A stretch of 45,518 nt of DNA from CAYRCU01 sp964422865 (GTDB lineage Bacteria > Patescibacteriota > Microgenomatia > UBA8517). The translations under genes were made by a program, and so were the position numbers. Location: the NCBI GenBank assembly GCA_964422865.1, contig CAYRCU010000005.1, positions 1 through 45,518 on the forward strand, read 5' to 3'. The first letter of the stretch is position 1, and every line of letters starts with the position of its first letter. Positions 7,964 to 14,933 of the stretch are shown in pieces. Below the pieces are notes generated by a model, which saw only the letters and a program-made list of their open reading frames with translations, searched no databases and was not told the DNA's origin.

Positions 7964-8069
7964 ATAAACTTCTTGAATTGTATCTTCAAACGCCCCAATA
8001 ATCTTATTTACACAAGTTCTAATGCTGAATTTGTAATATTATTAAGTAGAGAAGGAAAAATAAATAAAT

Positions 8070-8627
8070 ATGAAAACTCGCTGCGAATGGGCGGAGAATA
8101 AAGATCTGAGGAATTATCACGACAAGGAATGGGGAGTGCCCGTTTATGATGACAAAAAGCTCTTTGAATTTTTGATTCTTGAAGGAGCACAGGCAGGGCT
8201 TTCCTGGGTGACTGTATTAAAAAGACGAGAAGCCTACAAAAGGGCGTTTGCCGGTTTTAACCCCAAAAGGGTTGCAAGGTTCACAAAAAGAGATGTCAAC
8301 AAACTGCTTAAAGATGAAGGGATAATAAGAAACAGGTTAAAAATTAAAGCCGCAGTTCACAACGCAAGACAATTTTTAAAAGTGCAAAAAGAATTCGGTA
8401 GCTTTAGCAACTATATCTGGGGATTTGTAAATTACAAACCAATCAAAAACACGTTTGAAAAAGTGTCGGATTTGCCGGCCAAAACACCTCTTTCTTGCAA
8501 AATCAGCAAAGATCTGAAGGCCAGAGGATTCAAATTCACTGGCCCAACCATAATTTATGCTCACATGCAGGCAACGGGAATGGTTAATGACCACACGGTA
8601 AACTGTTTTCGCTACACTCAAGTTTAA
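8070..8627 (+). CDS. tag: DNA-3-methyladenine glycosylase I
   Basis: A 185-residue protein of normal Tag length. It begins MKTRCEWAENKDLRNYHDKEWG, and the four zinc ligands known from E. coli Tag are present at the expected places: C5, H17, H175 and C179. The helix-hairpin-helix region is in the middle (RVARFTKRDVNKLLKDEGIIRNR). The enzyme removes 3-methyladenine from DNA in base excision repair. The last 70 bp of coding DNA are repeated at 9406-9475, after the DedA gene (see repeats). Confidence 0.95.
   Translation: MKTRCEWAENKDLRNYHDKEWGVPVYDDKKLFEFLILEGAQAGLSWVTVLKRREAYKRAFAGFNPKRVARFTKRDVNKLLKDEGIIRNRLKIKAAVHNARQFLKVQKEFGSFSNYIWGFVNYKPIKNTFEKVSDLPAKTPLSCKISKDLKARGFKFTGPTIIYAHMQATGMVNDHTVNCFRYTQV
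8554..8623 (+). repeat. 70-bp direct repeat, copy 1 (3' end of tag)
   Basis: This segment at the end of tag matches 9406-9475 at 69 of 70 positions by eye (one G/A difference at 8576/9428). The identity stops sharply on both sides. The two copies bracket the DedA gene. Confidence 0.92.
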
Positions 8628-8677
8628 ATCTGTGTAATTCCTTTGTCGTTATTAGCCCCTTATTGTTATTCCAAATC

Positions 8678-8706
8678 TTGATTGTCTTTTGTAGTTAATT
8701 TAATTA
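8678..8706 (+). promoter_or_regulatory. predicted promoter of the DedA gene
   Basis: TTGATT (8678-8683), 17 nt, TAATTA (8701-8706). The start site would be near 8713, about 5 nt before the ATG at 8718. It lies inside the segment bracketed by the tag repeats, so the gene carries its own promoter. Confidence 0.45.
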
Positions 8707-8717
8707 AACTTTCCTTT

Positions 8718-9386
8718 ATGCTTGATAGTTTGATTGTGCAATTGAAATTTCTTTCAGAACAAATTCCAATCGGACCCTTTGTTCTTATTGGAGGGTTTAT
8801 TGAAGAAATAATAGCGCCAATTCCGTCTCCTCTTATCATGACCGTTGCGGGGAGCATGTTGCATATGCAACAAAAGGGCGTGTTTGCGCTTATTTTTATC
8901 AGTGCTCTTGCCGCCGTCGGTAAAACTCTTGGTTCATGGTTGATATATGTGGTCTCAGATAGAGCAGAAGATGTTGTTATGCATAAATTTGGAAAATGGC
9001 TAGGTGTGACGCACAAGGATATCGAAAGTATAGGAAAGCGTTTTGACAAAACATGGAAGGACGATGTACTTTTGGTAATTTTACGTGCCTTCCCTCTCAT
9101 TCCTGGTGCTCCAATTGCTGTTGTGTGTGGTGTTATTAAATTGAACCCAAGGACTTATATACGCTCCACTTTCGTAGGCACGTTACTGCGAAGCTTGTTG
9201 TTTGGGTTTGTTGGTTATGCAGGTTTGGCCAACTACCAGGTATTTATAGATGGTGTAAATACCCTTGAGACAATTGGAAAGATAATTCTTGTGCTATCAG
9301 TTGTAGGGTTTAGTATGTGGATATACTATTTGCGCAAACATGGTGGAGTTCACAATTGGATTCAAAAACGCTTTGGAGAAAAGTAA
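8718..9386 (+). CDS. DedA/SNARE-associated family membrane protein
   Basis: I choose the ATG at 8718 over an upstream TTG frame start at 8682; the product has 222 residues. The family pattern is clear: an N-terminal re-entrant region FIEEIIAPIPSPLIMTVAG, then GKTLGSWLIYVVSDRAED, and the conserved arginine motif LRAFPLIPGAPIAVVCGV, followed by C-terminal helices. DedA proteins act in the membrane and several are lipid scramblases or flippases (for example undecaprenyl phosphate or PE transporters). The gene sits alone between two direct copies of the tag 3' end, which suggests that it arrived or was moved as a unit. Confidence 0.88.
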   Translation: MLDSLIVQLKFLSEQIPIGPFVLIGGFIEEIIAPIPSPLIMTVAGSMLHMQQKGVFALIFISALAAVGKTLGSWLIYVVSDRAEDVVMHKFGKWLGVTHKDIESIGKRFDKTWKDDVLLVILRAFPLIPGAPIAVVCGVIKLNPRTYIRSTFVGTLLRSLLFGFVGYAGLANYQVFIDGVNTLETIGKIILVLSVVGFSMWIYYLRKHGGVHNWIQKRFGEK

Positions 9387-9405
9387 AATTAAACCTTAGG
9401 TCACT

Positions 9406-9475
9406 TTTATGCTCACATGCAGGCAACAGGAATGGTTAATGACCACACGGTAAACTGTTTTCGCTACACTCAAGT
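9406..9475 (+). repeat. 70-bp direct repeat, copy 2 (orphan tag 3' end)
   Basis: Second copy of 8554-8623. It still reads in the tag frame through the zinc ligands His and Cys, and ends TQVLA-stop instead of TQV-stop. There is no upstream part, so it is a gene-end fragment. It abuts the Nudix pseudogene within 2 bp. Confidence 0.92.
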
Positions 9476-9476
9476 A

Positions 9477-9753
9477 TTAGCCTAATTTGTAAGCTTTTAT
9501 TGCCCCTGAAATTCCGGGAACAAGCTTTAAAGACGATAATTTAGTGGGCTTAATCCATTGATAATCTGAGTGCTCGTGGCTTAAAGTTACATTATTCTTT
9601 TTCTTCCAGTTTCCCCTCTGGCAGTTGCCAGTAACTTTGAAATGTTTTTGTTTCACCTCGCTTGAGAAGTAAAATCTCACCCCTGTCGTTTTTTATAATA
9701 GCGCTAGCTATCACCAGTGTCTTGTCTATAACCACAACTCGATTATATAGCAC
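9477..9753 (-). pseudogene. Nudix hydrolase pseudogene with internal deletion
   Basis: Two minus-strand frames join into a recognisable Nudix protein. The first, from about 9753, reads VIASAIIKNDRGEILLLKR and then SYWQLPEGKLEEKE before a stop near 9590. The second, in another frame, reads NNVTLSHEHSDYQWI and then SSLKLVPGISGAIKAYK, a typical Nudix C-terminus. The Nudix box (GX5EX7REUXEEXGU) between them is missing. A deletion of about 140 nt with frameshift explains this. The product cannot be an active hydrolase. Its 5' part overlaps the annotated start area of the nucleotidyltransferase on the other strand. Confidence 0.75.
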
Positions 9754-10330
9754 CTATCACCTAAATAATGTTCGGTGGGCGGAACCAAATATTTTAACTT
9801 CAAGTTTTGACGATCCTCGACACAGCAAACCCTTTCCCAAGAATACGTCTTGGTATTTGGGGGCAGGGTGTGTCTGTCAAAGTGTTTGGAATTATTTATC
9901 AAAAAAAGAAATGACAGAAGGAATAGAAGATTATGATTTAGTATATTTCGATAAAAATCTAAGTAAAAAATCGGAAGAGATAGAACAAAAACGAATAAAA
10001 AGGAAGTTTTCTCATCTACCTATTGATATTGATGTAGTAAACGAAGCGAGGGTGCATCTCTGGTTTGAAGAAGACTTTGGAAAAAGAATTGTCCCCTTCA
10101 AATCTTGTGAAGATGCCATCAACAGCTGGCCAACAACTGCAACTGCAGTTGGCATAAATAGTTTTGGCAAAGATACAAATGTATATGCCCCGTATGGCCT
10201 AAATGATTTATTTGGGATGGTAGTGAGACCTAACAAGCCATTTGTTATTAAGTGGGTCTACGAAAAGAAAGTTGAAAAATGGATCAAAAAGTGGCCGGAA
10301 CTGACAGTTATCCCGTGGGAATGGATATGA
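9722..10330 (+). CDS. nucleotidyltransferase-like protein, DUF925/COG3575 family
   Basis: From WYLGAGCVCQSVWNYL onward the protein follows the COG3575 pattern: DYDLVYFDKNLSKKSEE (acidic D-x-D), then NEARVHLWFE, ATAVGINS and a conserved end YAPYGLNDLFGMVVRPN. The family resembles nucleotidyltransferases, but its reaction is not established. The open frame extends to 9662 with TTG, but that part is antisense to the Nudix pseudogene and the residues look unlike the family. I use the TTG at 9722 as a compromise. No ATG or GTG occurs in frame before the conserved core, so the gene may have lost its real 5' end in the same rearrangement. Confidence 0.65.
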   Translation: MSITTTRLYSTYHLNNVRWAEPNILTSSFDDPRHSKPFPKNTSWYLGAGCVCQSVWNYLSKKEMTEGIEDYDLVYFDKNLSKKSEEIEQKRIKRKFSHLPIDIDVVNEARVHLWFEEDFGKRIVPFKSCEDAINSWPTTATAVGINSFGKDTNVYAPYGLNDLFGMVVRPNKPFVIKWVYEKKVEKWIKKWPELTVIPWEWI

Positions 10331-10386
10331 AATAGATTCTACAATCAAACAAAGTGAGAGTGTTAAGCTTTGTTTAATCTCATCAA

Positions 10387-11628
10387 TTATTCCTTTGATT
10401 TTTTTAACACAATTACACTTTTTCCTTTTGTTTTTTTGCGTCTGATTTTTGATAACGATTTATATCCTCTGGTAAGTTCTTCAATTCTTGTTATCGAAGT
10501 CGAGCCAGAAGTCATAATTATAATTCCTCCAGGTGAAAGAAGGTTTACTGACTGTTTCAGATACATAGCATGAACAGCTCGGATATCTTTCTTATCAAGC
10601 ACACCAACAATAAGATTCATATTGTTAGAGCTATCCAGTTTTATATCTACTTTATGGTGAATTGAGATGTTCTCTTTATTAAAACCGTTAGAAATAAGAT
10701 TTCCTTTAGCCATTTCTAGTGCCAACAAATCTCTGTCTGATAGCAATATTTCAGAAGAATTAACAAACCTTGCTATAGACACTGGTATTATTCCTTGATT
10801 TGGGTTGAACACGATAACTCTATTAATTTCTTTATTCTCTAAAGCAATTATTTCGTCCGATATCATTTCGGTCTCGTAACTTAGCGTATTGAATTCTGGC
10901 AAGTCATATGCCGTACGAATCATAAACTGAACGCCCTTAACCATAAAAGCTTTCTCTCCGCGAAAGTAGATGTTTCTTTCTAATGAATTCTTAATGGACT
11001 TCTCTTTTTGTGTCGTATCAGTTTTAAACTTGTAGATAATTACTGTGTGCCCAAGCCATTTTCTTTGGAAAATGATATTAACTTCCATGTTGGCCATTAT
11101 CATCTTGATATAGTCCGCAATTGCGTCAATTACTACAATTGCAACTATTCCATTAGATCTAAGATAATATCTTGCTTCATCAAGCATATATGAAAGTACT
11201 TGTTCCCCGACTTTTGCAGGAATATTTGATACAACTAAATCGTAGTTTGTGTCTGCAACATGATCATATCCTAAACTGGCAAAAACACGGGTCTTTACAT
11301 TATTTCTTTCTGAATTTATTCTGCTGTATTCAACTGCTAGGGCATTACGATCTGTCATATGGACAGTAGAAGAAGGCCTGGCTTTTTTAAGCGATATGCC
11401 AATTGGGCCGTAACCGCATCCCAAATCAAGAACTTTAGAATGGGGTATATTTTCTGTGGCAATGGTTTGAAGAAGTCTTTGGGTACCCAGATCAATATCT
11501 TGAGAACTGAAAAGAGCCTGAGATACACGAAAACTTAGTTTTTGACCCTTATATTTGTAAAATACATCTTTTTTATAGTAGGCATCTAAACTATCTGTTT
11601 CTGAACATAAATAATCAGTTTTGGTCAT
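10387..11628 (-). CDS. RsmC-like SAM-dependent methyltransferase with a tandem second domain
   Basis: With the ATG at 11628 the protein has 413 residues; in-frame ATGs also exist at 11661 and 11685. The N-terminal half is an MTS (methyltransferase small) domain: SFRVSQALFSSQDIDLGTQ, then KVLDLGCGYGPIG (about residues 65-77), TDRNALAVEYS, and VVSNIPAKVG (132-141). RsmC/RlmG enzymes have NPPF there; the first Pro is Ile here. The C-terminal half looks like a second, degenerate methyltransferase fold (VIVFNPNQGIIPVSIARFV, LLSDRDLLALEMAKGN), as in the two-domain architecture of RsmC, though with the conserved domain first. It likely methylates guanine N2 of an rRNA, but the changed motif makes the substrate uncertain. 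Confidence 0.7.
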   Translation of the reverse strand: MTKTDYLCSETDSLDAYYKKDVFYKYKGQKLSFRVSQALFSSQDIDLGTQRLLQTIATENIPHSKVLDLGCGYGPIGISLKKARPSSTVHMTDRNALAVEYSRINSERNNVKTRVFASLGYDHVADTNYDLVVSNIPAKVGEQVLSYMLDEARYYLRSNGIVAIVVIDAIADYIKMIMANMEVNIIFQRKWLGHTVIIYKFKTDTTQKEKSIKNSLERNIYFRGEKAFMVKGVQFMIRTAYDLPEFNTLSYETEMISDEIIALENKEINRVIVFNPNQGIIPVSIARFVNSSEILLSDRDLLALEMAKGNLISNGFNKENISIHHKVDIKLDSSNNMNLIVGVLDKKDIRAVHAMYLKQSVNLLSPGGIIIMTSGSTSITRIEELTRGYKSLSKIRRKKTKGKSVIVLKKSKE

Positions 11629-11808
11629 GTTTTGTATTATAATCTCAAAGGCATGGGACATAAAGAAAAATAAAACAAATTGCAAACCAGAACATAATAT
11701 AAAAATCTCATCATAAATATTGAACTGAACTTTTCTGATTCCTCGGGTGAAACCATTTCTACATTTTGGAACTAAAAAGTTTGGCCGGATTAAAGTAAAA
11801 TATAAGAC

Positions 11809-11933
11809 ATAAAGGTTTTATTAAAAACAGGTCTCAGTTTTGGTTTAACTTCAGGAGTAATCACCACTCTTGGCTAGTCGTTGTGCTAATTACTTTTCTT
11901 GTGGGTGACTGGACAGCTGCCGTTTTTAGTTAA
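11809..11933 (+). pseudogene. VIT1/CCC1-family transporter remnant with internal deletion
   Basis: The 303-nt gap between the methyltransferase and the protease holds this remnant. A frame from 11809 reads KVLLKTGLSFGLTSGVITTLG and then a TAG; this is the opening of small VIT-family membrane proteins. A second frame from 11871 reads WLVVVLITFLVGDWTAAVFS-stop at 11931-11933, which fits a C-terminal helix of such a protein. The middle is missing and the frames differ. No ATG remains; an ATA stands where it would be expected. The rest of the gap shows no other gene. Confidence 0.55.
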
Positions 11934-11988
11934 AGTTTGTGCAAATATTATTAAATAGTAAGATTATTCTAAAAGGGGGTGAGAAAAA

Positions 11989-12729
11989 ATGAGAAAAATA
12001 ACAATAATTTTTTCTGTTGGACTATTAGCCTTGGTTCTAGTCTTTCCAATTTTTGCAGCTGAAAGACCCAAGGGCCTTGAAGACAAGGGTCCCCTAACAA
12101 AAGTTACTTTTATTCATTACAAAAAAGGTTATGCCAAACCCGACTGGGCTGGTGGCAAAGGTAAGCCAAAAGAAAAGAAGTGCTATAGTTTCCTGGCAAA
12201 AGGAGCTAAGTGGAAGAGTCAAATAGGAGAAGCTTATAAAATTAATCCTCTAAGAAGTGGATTGGATTATGGCTTTGTTCAAGCAGCCATTGATGCCGGA
12301 ACCGATGAGTGGGAAAAATATGGGCCCAACATCTTTGGTGCAAGTGAAATCGATGAAAGCCTGACCTACGACGGAGAAACATGGGACGGAGTCAACACAA
12401 TCGACTTTGGTCCTTATTCTAACGATAATGTTATCGCTGTTACAACAGTATGGGGTTATTTCAGTGGCCCACCAAGGGCAAGAGAAATAGTTGAATGGGA
12501 TATGCTCTTTAATACTTACTGGAATTGGGGTGACGGTAATAATCCCGAAAGTTCCGTGATGGATTTACAAAACATTGCTACCCATGAACTGGGTCACTCG
12601 GCAGGCATGGATCATCCAAGTGATACCTGTACAGAAGAAACAATGTATGCCTATTCAAAATTAGACGAGACAAAAAAGCGAGACCTAAATACAGGTGACA
12701 TAAACGGAATAGTGGAGCTATACAAGTAA
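11989..12729 (+). CDS. secreted matrixin-like zinc metalloprotease
   Basis: A 246-residue protein with a signal peptide (residues 1-23, ending IFAA). The metzincin zinc motif HELGHSAGMDH (H199, E200, H203, H209) is intact, followed by a Met-turn (ETMYAYS, M219). The region before it (VEWDMLFNTYWNWG ... MDLQNIATHE) fits peptidase family M10A catalytic domains. GGGGGTGAG at 11976-11984 is a strong Shine-Dalgarno site before the ATG. The lack of a long propeptide with a cysteine switch is typical of bacterial members. It should act outside the cell on proteins of the surface, a host or a neighbour. It stands alone between a pseudogene and the ZIP gene. Confidence 0.88.
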   Translation: MRKITIIFSVGLLALVLVFPIFAAERPKGLEDKGPLTKVTFIHYKKGYAKPDWAGGKGKPKEKKCYSFLAKGAKWKSQIGEAYKINPLRSGLDYGFVQAAIDAGTDEWEKYGPNIFGASEIDESLTYDGETWDGVNTIDFGPYSNDNVIAVTTVWGYFSGPPRAREIVEWDMLFNTYWNWGDGNNPESSVMDLQNIATHELGHSAGMDHPSDTCTEETMYAYSKLDETKKRDLNTGDINGIVELYK

Positions 12730-12778
12730 GATTTTTGGAGTTGATTACAAAACTATTGCTGATAAGATAGTTAGAACC

Positions 12779-13519
12779 ATGGAAACGTTGTTGTACATTA
12801 TCATAGCCTCAGTTTTAATTAGCATGGGTGCTTTGGTCGGTGTTTTTACTCTATCTTTACGTGAAGAGAAATTGTCAAAAATATTATTGGCTTTGGTTTC
12901 TCTTTCCGCGGGAGCGTTGATGGGTGGGGCATTTATTCATTTACTTCCCGAGGCTTCAGAGAAACTTTCAAGTGAAGATTTAAACATCATGGTTCTGTTG
13001 TCATTTATATTTTTCTTTTTAGTGGAAAAGATGTTCCATTGGCGGCATTGCCACAAAGGGGAGTGTGAAGTTCACACTTTCGGGTACATGAATCTTTTTG
13101 GCGATGCAATTCACAACTTCATTGACGGATTAATCATTGCCGCCACTTTTTCACTGGATGTTAAATTGGGAATTGTCACAAGCTTTGCTATTGCCCTTCA
13201 TGAGATACCTCAAGAAATTGGTGATTTTGGCGTGCTGTTGTACGCCGGTTTTGAAAAACGCAAGGCTCTCATTGCCAATTTTACGGTAGCCCTAACCGTT
13301 GTTTTAGGTGGAATTGTGGGGTATTTTTTGTCTTCCCATCTTGAAAACGTCATCCCTTATCTTCTTCCTTTTGCTGCTGGCGGATTTATCTACATTGCTG
13401 CTTCAGATTTAATGCCGGAAATACGAAAGGAAGAAAGTTTAAAAAAATCAATGGTTTCATTTGGTATTTTCATCGTTGGGATATTAATAATGTTTCTGGT
13501 AAAGCTTGTTAATATATGA
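12779..13519 (+). CDS. ZIP family metal transporter
   Basis: A 246-residue membrane protein with about eight helices. Helix 4 has HNFIDGLI (H112, N113, D116) and helix 5 has HEIPQEIGD (H141, E142, E146, D149), the binuclear metal site of ZIP transporters. A histidine-rich loop (HWRHCHKGECEVH, about 87-99) between helices 3 and 4 is also typical. The family imports Zn2+, Fe2+ or Mn2+ into the cytosol. The stop overlaps the start of the next gene (ATGA). It lies close to the zinc protease and the VIT remnant, so this stretch may be a metal-related patch. Confidence 0.9.
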   Translation: METLLYIIIASVLISMGALVGVFTLSLREEKLSKILLALVSLSAGALMGGAFIHLLPEASEKLSSEDLNIMVLLSFIFFFLVEKMFHWRHCHKGECEVHTFGYMNLFGDAIHNFIDGLIIAATFSLDVKLGIVTSFAIALHEIPQEIGDFGVLLYAGFEKRKALIANFTVALTVVLGGIVGYFLSSHLENVIPYLLPFAAGGFIYIAASDLMPEIRKEESLKKSMVSFGIFIVGILIMFLVKLVNI

Positions 13520-13902
13520 ACGAAACTAAAAACTCCGTAAAAAATTTTCAGATGCCCCTTTTACAATATTTTGTAATTGTTGTTTTAGCATTCTCAGCGT
13601 TCTTGTCACCCTATCTTGTCCTAAGCCAGATTCGTCTGACGAGAGATGTACTGATTGGAACAATTATTGTGTGGGCTGTGGTTTGGACCATTCCTCACTT
13701 GATTCTTTCCACACTTATATTTCTTCAAAAGCGGAATGGCTATGTATACTCTATGTTTGTGTCAGGATTTGTAGTGCTTTTGGCGTTTCTGTATTTTCCG
13801 AGGTTTTTGCTTACCGAAGGAATAGTGATTGAGAGACTATATCTAATCGTTTTTCTCTATTCAGTTTGGATAGTTGTTAAAACTCGTCACATTATCCTCT
13901 AA
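13516..13902 (+). CDS. four-helix membrane protein coupled to the ZIP transporter
   Basis: A 128-residue protein with hydrophobic segments near 16-36, 45-69, 78-97 and 105-121. It contains no conserved polar motif that I recognise. The ATG overlaps the ZIP stop codon by 4 nt, which indicates co-translation and perhaps an accessory role in the transporter, though this is inference. Confidence 0.7.
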   Translation: MNETKNSVKNFQMPLLQYFVIVVLAFSAFLSPYLVLSQIRLTRDVLIGTIIVWAVVWTIPHLILSTLIFLQKRNGYVYSMFVSGFVVLLAFLYFPRFLLTEGIVIERLYLIVFLYSVWIVVKTRHIIL

Positions 13903-13918
13903 GACGCAAAATTCTCTC

Positions 13919-13946
13919 TTGCAATAATGTTCTTTTCGTTTATATT
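13919..13946 (+). promoter_or_regulatory. predicted promoter of the riboswitch operon
   Basis: TTGCAA (13919-13924), 16 nt, TATATT (13941-13946). The start site would be near 13953, just before the 5' strand of the riboswitch closing stem at 13958. Confidence 0.45.
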
Positions 13947-13955
13947 TATCTTAAA

Positions 13956-14046
13956 GAGGTTGTGTTTAAGGAACCCTGTGCAATTCAGGGGCTGTGCCGC
14001 AACTGTAATCCCGCCACTGCGGGAAAGCCAGAAAACTAGCAACCCC
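13956..14046 (+). ncRNA. cobalamin riboswitch
   Basis: The RNA shows the cobalamin core in order: AAGGAACCCTGTG, AATTCAGGGGCTG, then GCCGCAACTGTAA, then GCCAGAAAAC. A closing stem pairs GGTTG (13958-13962) with CAACC (14040-14044). A hairpin CCCTG/CAGGG and a hairpin CCCGC-CACT-GCGGG (14010-14023) are well formed. The conserved GCCGCAACTGTAA matches the B12-box region of RF00174-type riboswitches. It ends 14 nt before AGGA (14060-14063), the Shine-Dalgarno of the next gene at 14070, so control of translation start is likely. No intrinsic terminator is seen between it and the gene. Confidence 0.85.
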
Positions 14047-14069
14047 ACTTATCCCGAGCAGGAAAAAGC

Positions 14070-14930
14070 ATGTCAATATCTGAAAACCTTCACACAGCCC
14101 AAAAGTTTGTCACCGGGTGGGAAAAAACTCCGAAAGAACAAAGAAGAAAAGAAATAATATCCGTTTACAAAGAAACCCACAGAATAACAGACGAGTGGGT
14201 ATACTTCATTGACAACAACGGCCTATACGTCGAAAACGGGGGAGCGCGCACCCATATCGAAGACGTTATTGAGAGAAATGGCTATCCGGAGTCGGCCGAA
14301 GCTGAAGTTTGCGATAAACTTACAAAATGGGCTTCAAACCACGACGAAGGTCTCGCTCTTTGGATTAGTCCTCCATATCCCGGCAAATATCCTTGTTATA
14401 AAGTTATCTGTCACGCAATTTCATATGAGTTTGGAAGCTTGAGAAAAGTATTAAATAGCTCCGCAATTCTTTTTGATGCCCCGAAAGATGATGTCCTGGC
14501 AATGCTTCACAGTTTTTTTCCCGAAACTCAAAACACCAACACACTGGAAGGCTTTCGATCACTTTTACTAACTAAAGCAGATCTCAATTTAGACTCTCTG
14601 CTTGAAGCAATCAGCCAACTTGATGAAAACACTCTTAACGATAATCCAACCCTCACTCAAGAAGAAATTTGGGAAAAAAGCGCGGATATCTCAGCAATGA
14701 TTGAGGAAAATAAAAGCCCAAAAGAAATAGCCCATAGAATGCATCAACTCGGGCTTCTTGGTGGGTATTCCATCAGCTGCCCCCCGGGTTCCAAAAAAAG
14801 TTTTTCCAAACTCAATCAAGCCGAAAGAAAATTTGTCAGAACATGCGGCAACTGTGGGGCACCAATATTTGCGATAATTTCAACAGGGTATATTTGTCCA
14901 AAATGCAACGGAATTTATCAAGGATGCTAG
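14070..14930 (+). CDS. unrecognised protein with C-terminal zinc ribbon, under the cobalamin riboswitch
   Basis: A 286-residue soluble protein. The only clear motif is a C-terminal zinc ribbon CGNCG ... CPKCN (C259, C262, C276, C279). Residues 1-130 are rich in charged and aromatic residues (HRITDEWVYFIDNNGLY, LALWISPPYPGKYPCYK). No family recognised and no known cobalamin enzyme motif (such as DXHXXG) is present. AGGA lies 6 nt before the ATG and directly after the riboswitch. The stop is 3 nt before the start of the membrane fusion protein, so it is the first gene of the exporter operon. It may be a cobalamin-related or envelope factor; this rests on context only. Confidence 0.75.
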   Translation: MSISENLHTAQKFVTGWEKTPKEQRRKEIISVYKETHRITDEWVYFIDNNGLYVENGGARTHIEDVIERNGYPESAEAEVCDKLTKWASNHDEGLALWISPPYPGKYPCYKVICHAISYEFGSLRKVLNSSAILFDAPKDDVLAMLHSFFPETQNTNTLEGFRSLLLTKADLNLDSLLEAISQLDENTLNDNPTLTQEEIWEKSADISAMIEENKSPKEIAHRMHQLGLLGGYSISCPPGSKKSFSKLNQAERKFVRTCGNCGAPIFAIISTGYICPKCNGIYQGC

Positions 14931-14933
14931 AAT

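Noticed and set aside
7906..8069. Minus-strand frame ending QEVYGHFFYGL-stop as a gene remnant
   Set aside because: Only about 33 codons, no start, and part of it is the 7945-7963 hairpin; too weak to call.
13927..14157. 76-residue plus-strand open frame
   Set aside because: It reads through the riboswitch and into the next gene out of frame; its residues are a translation of structured RNA.
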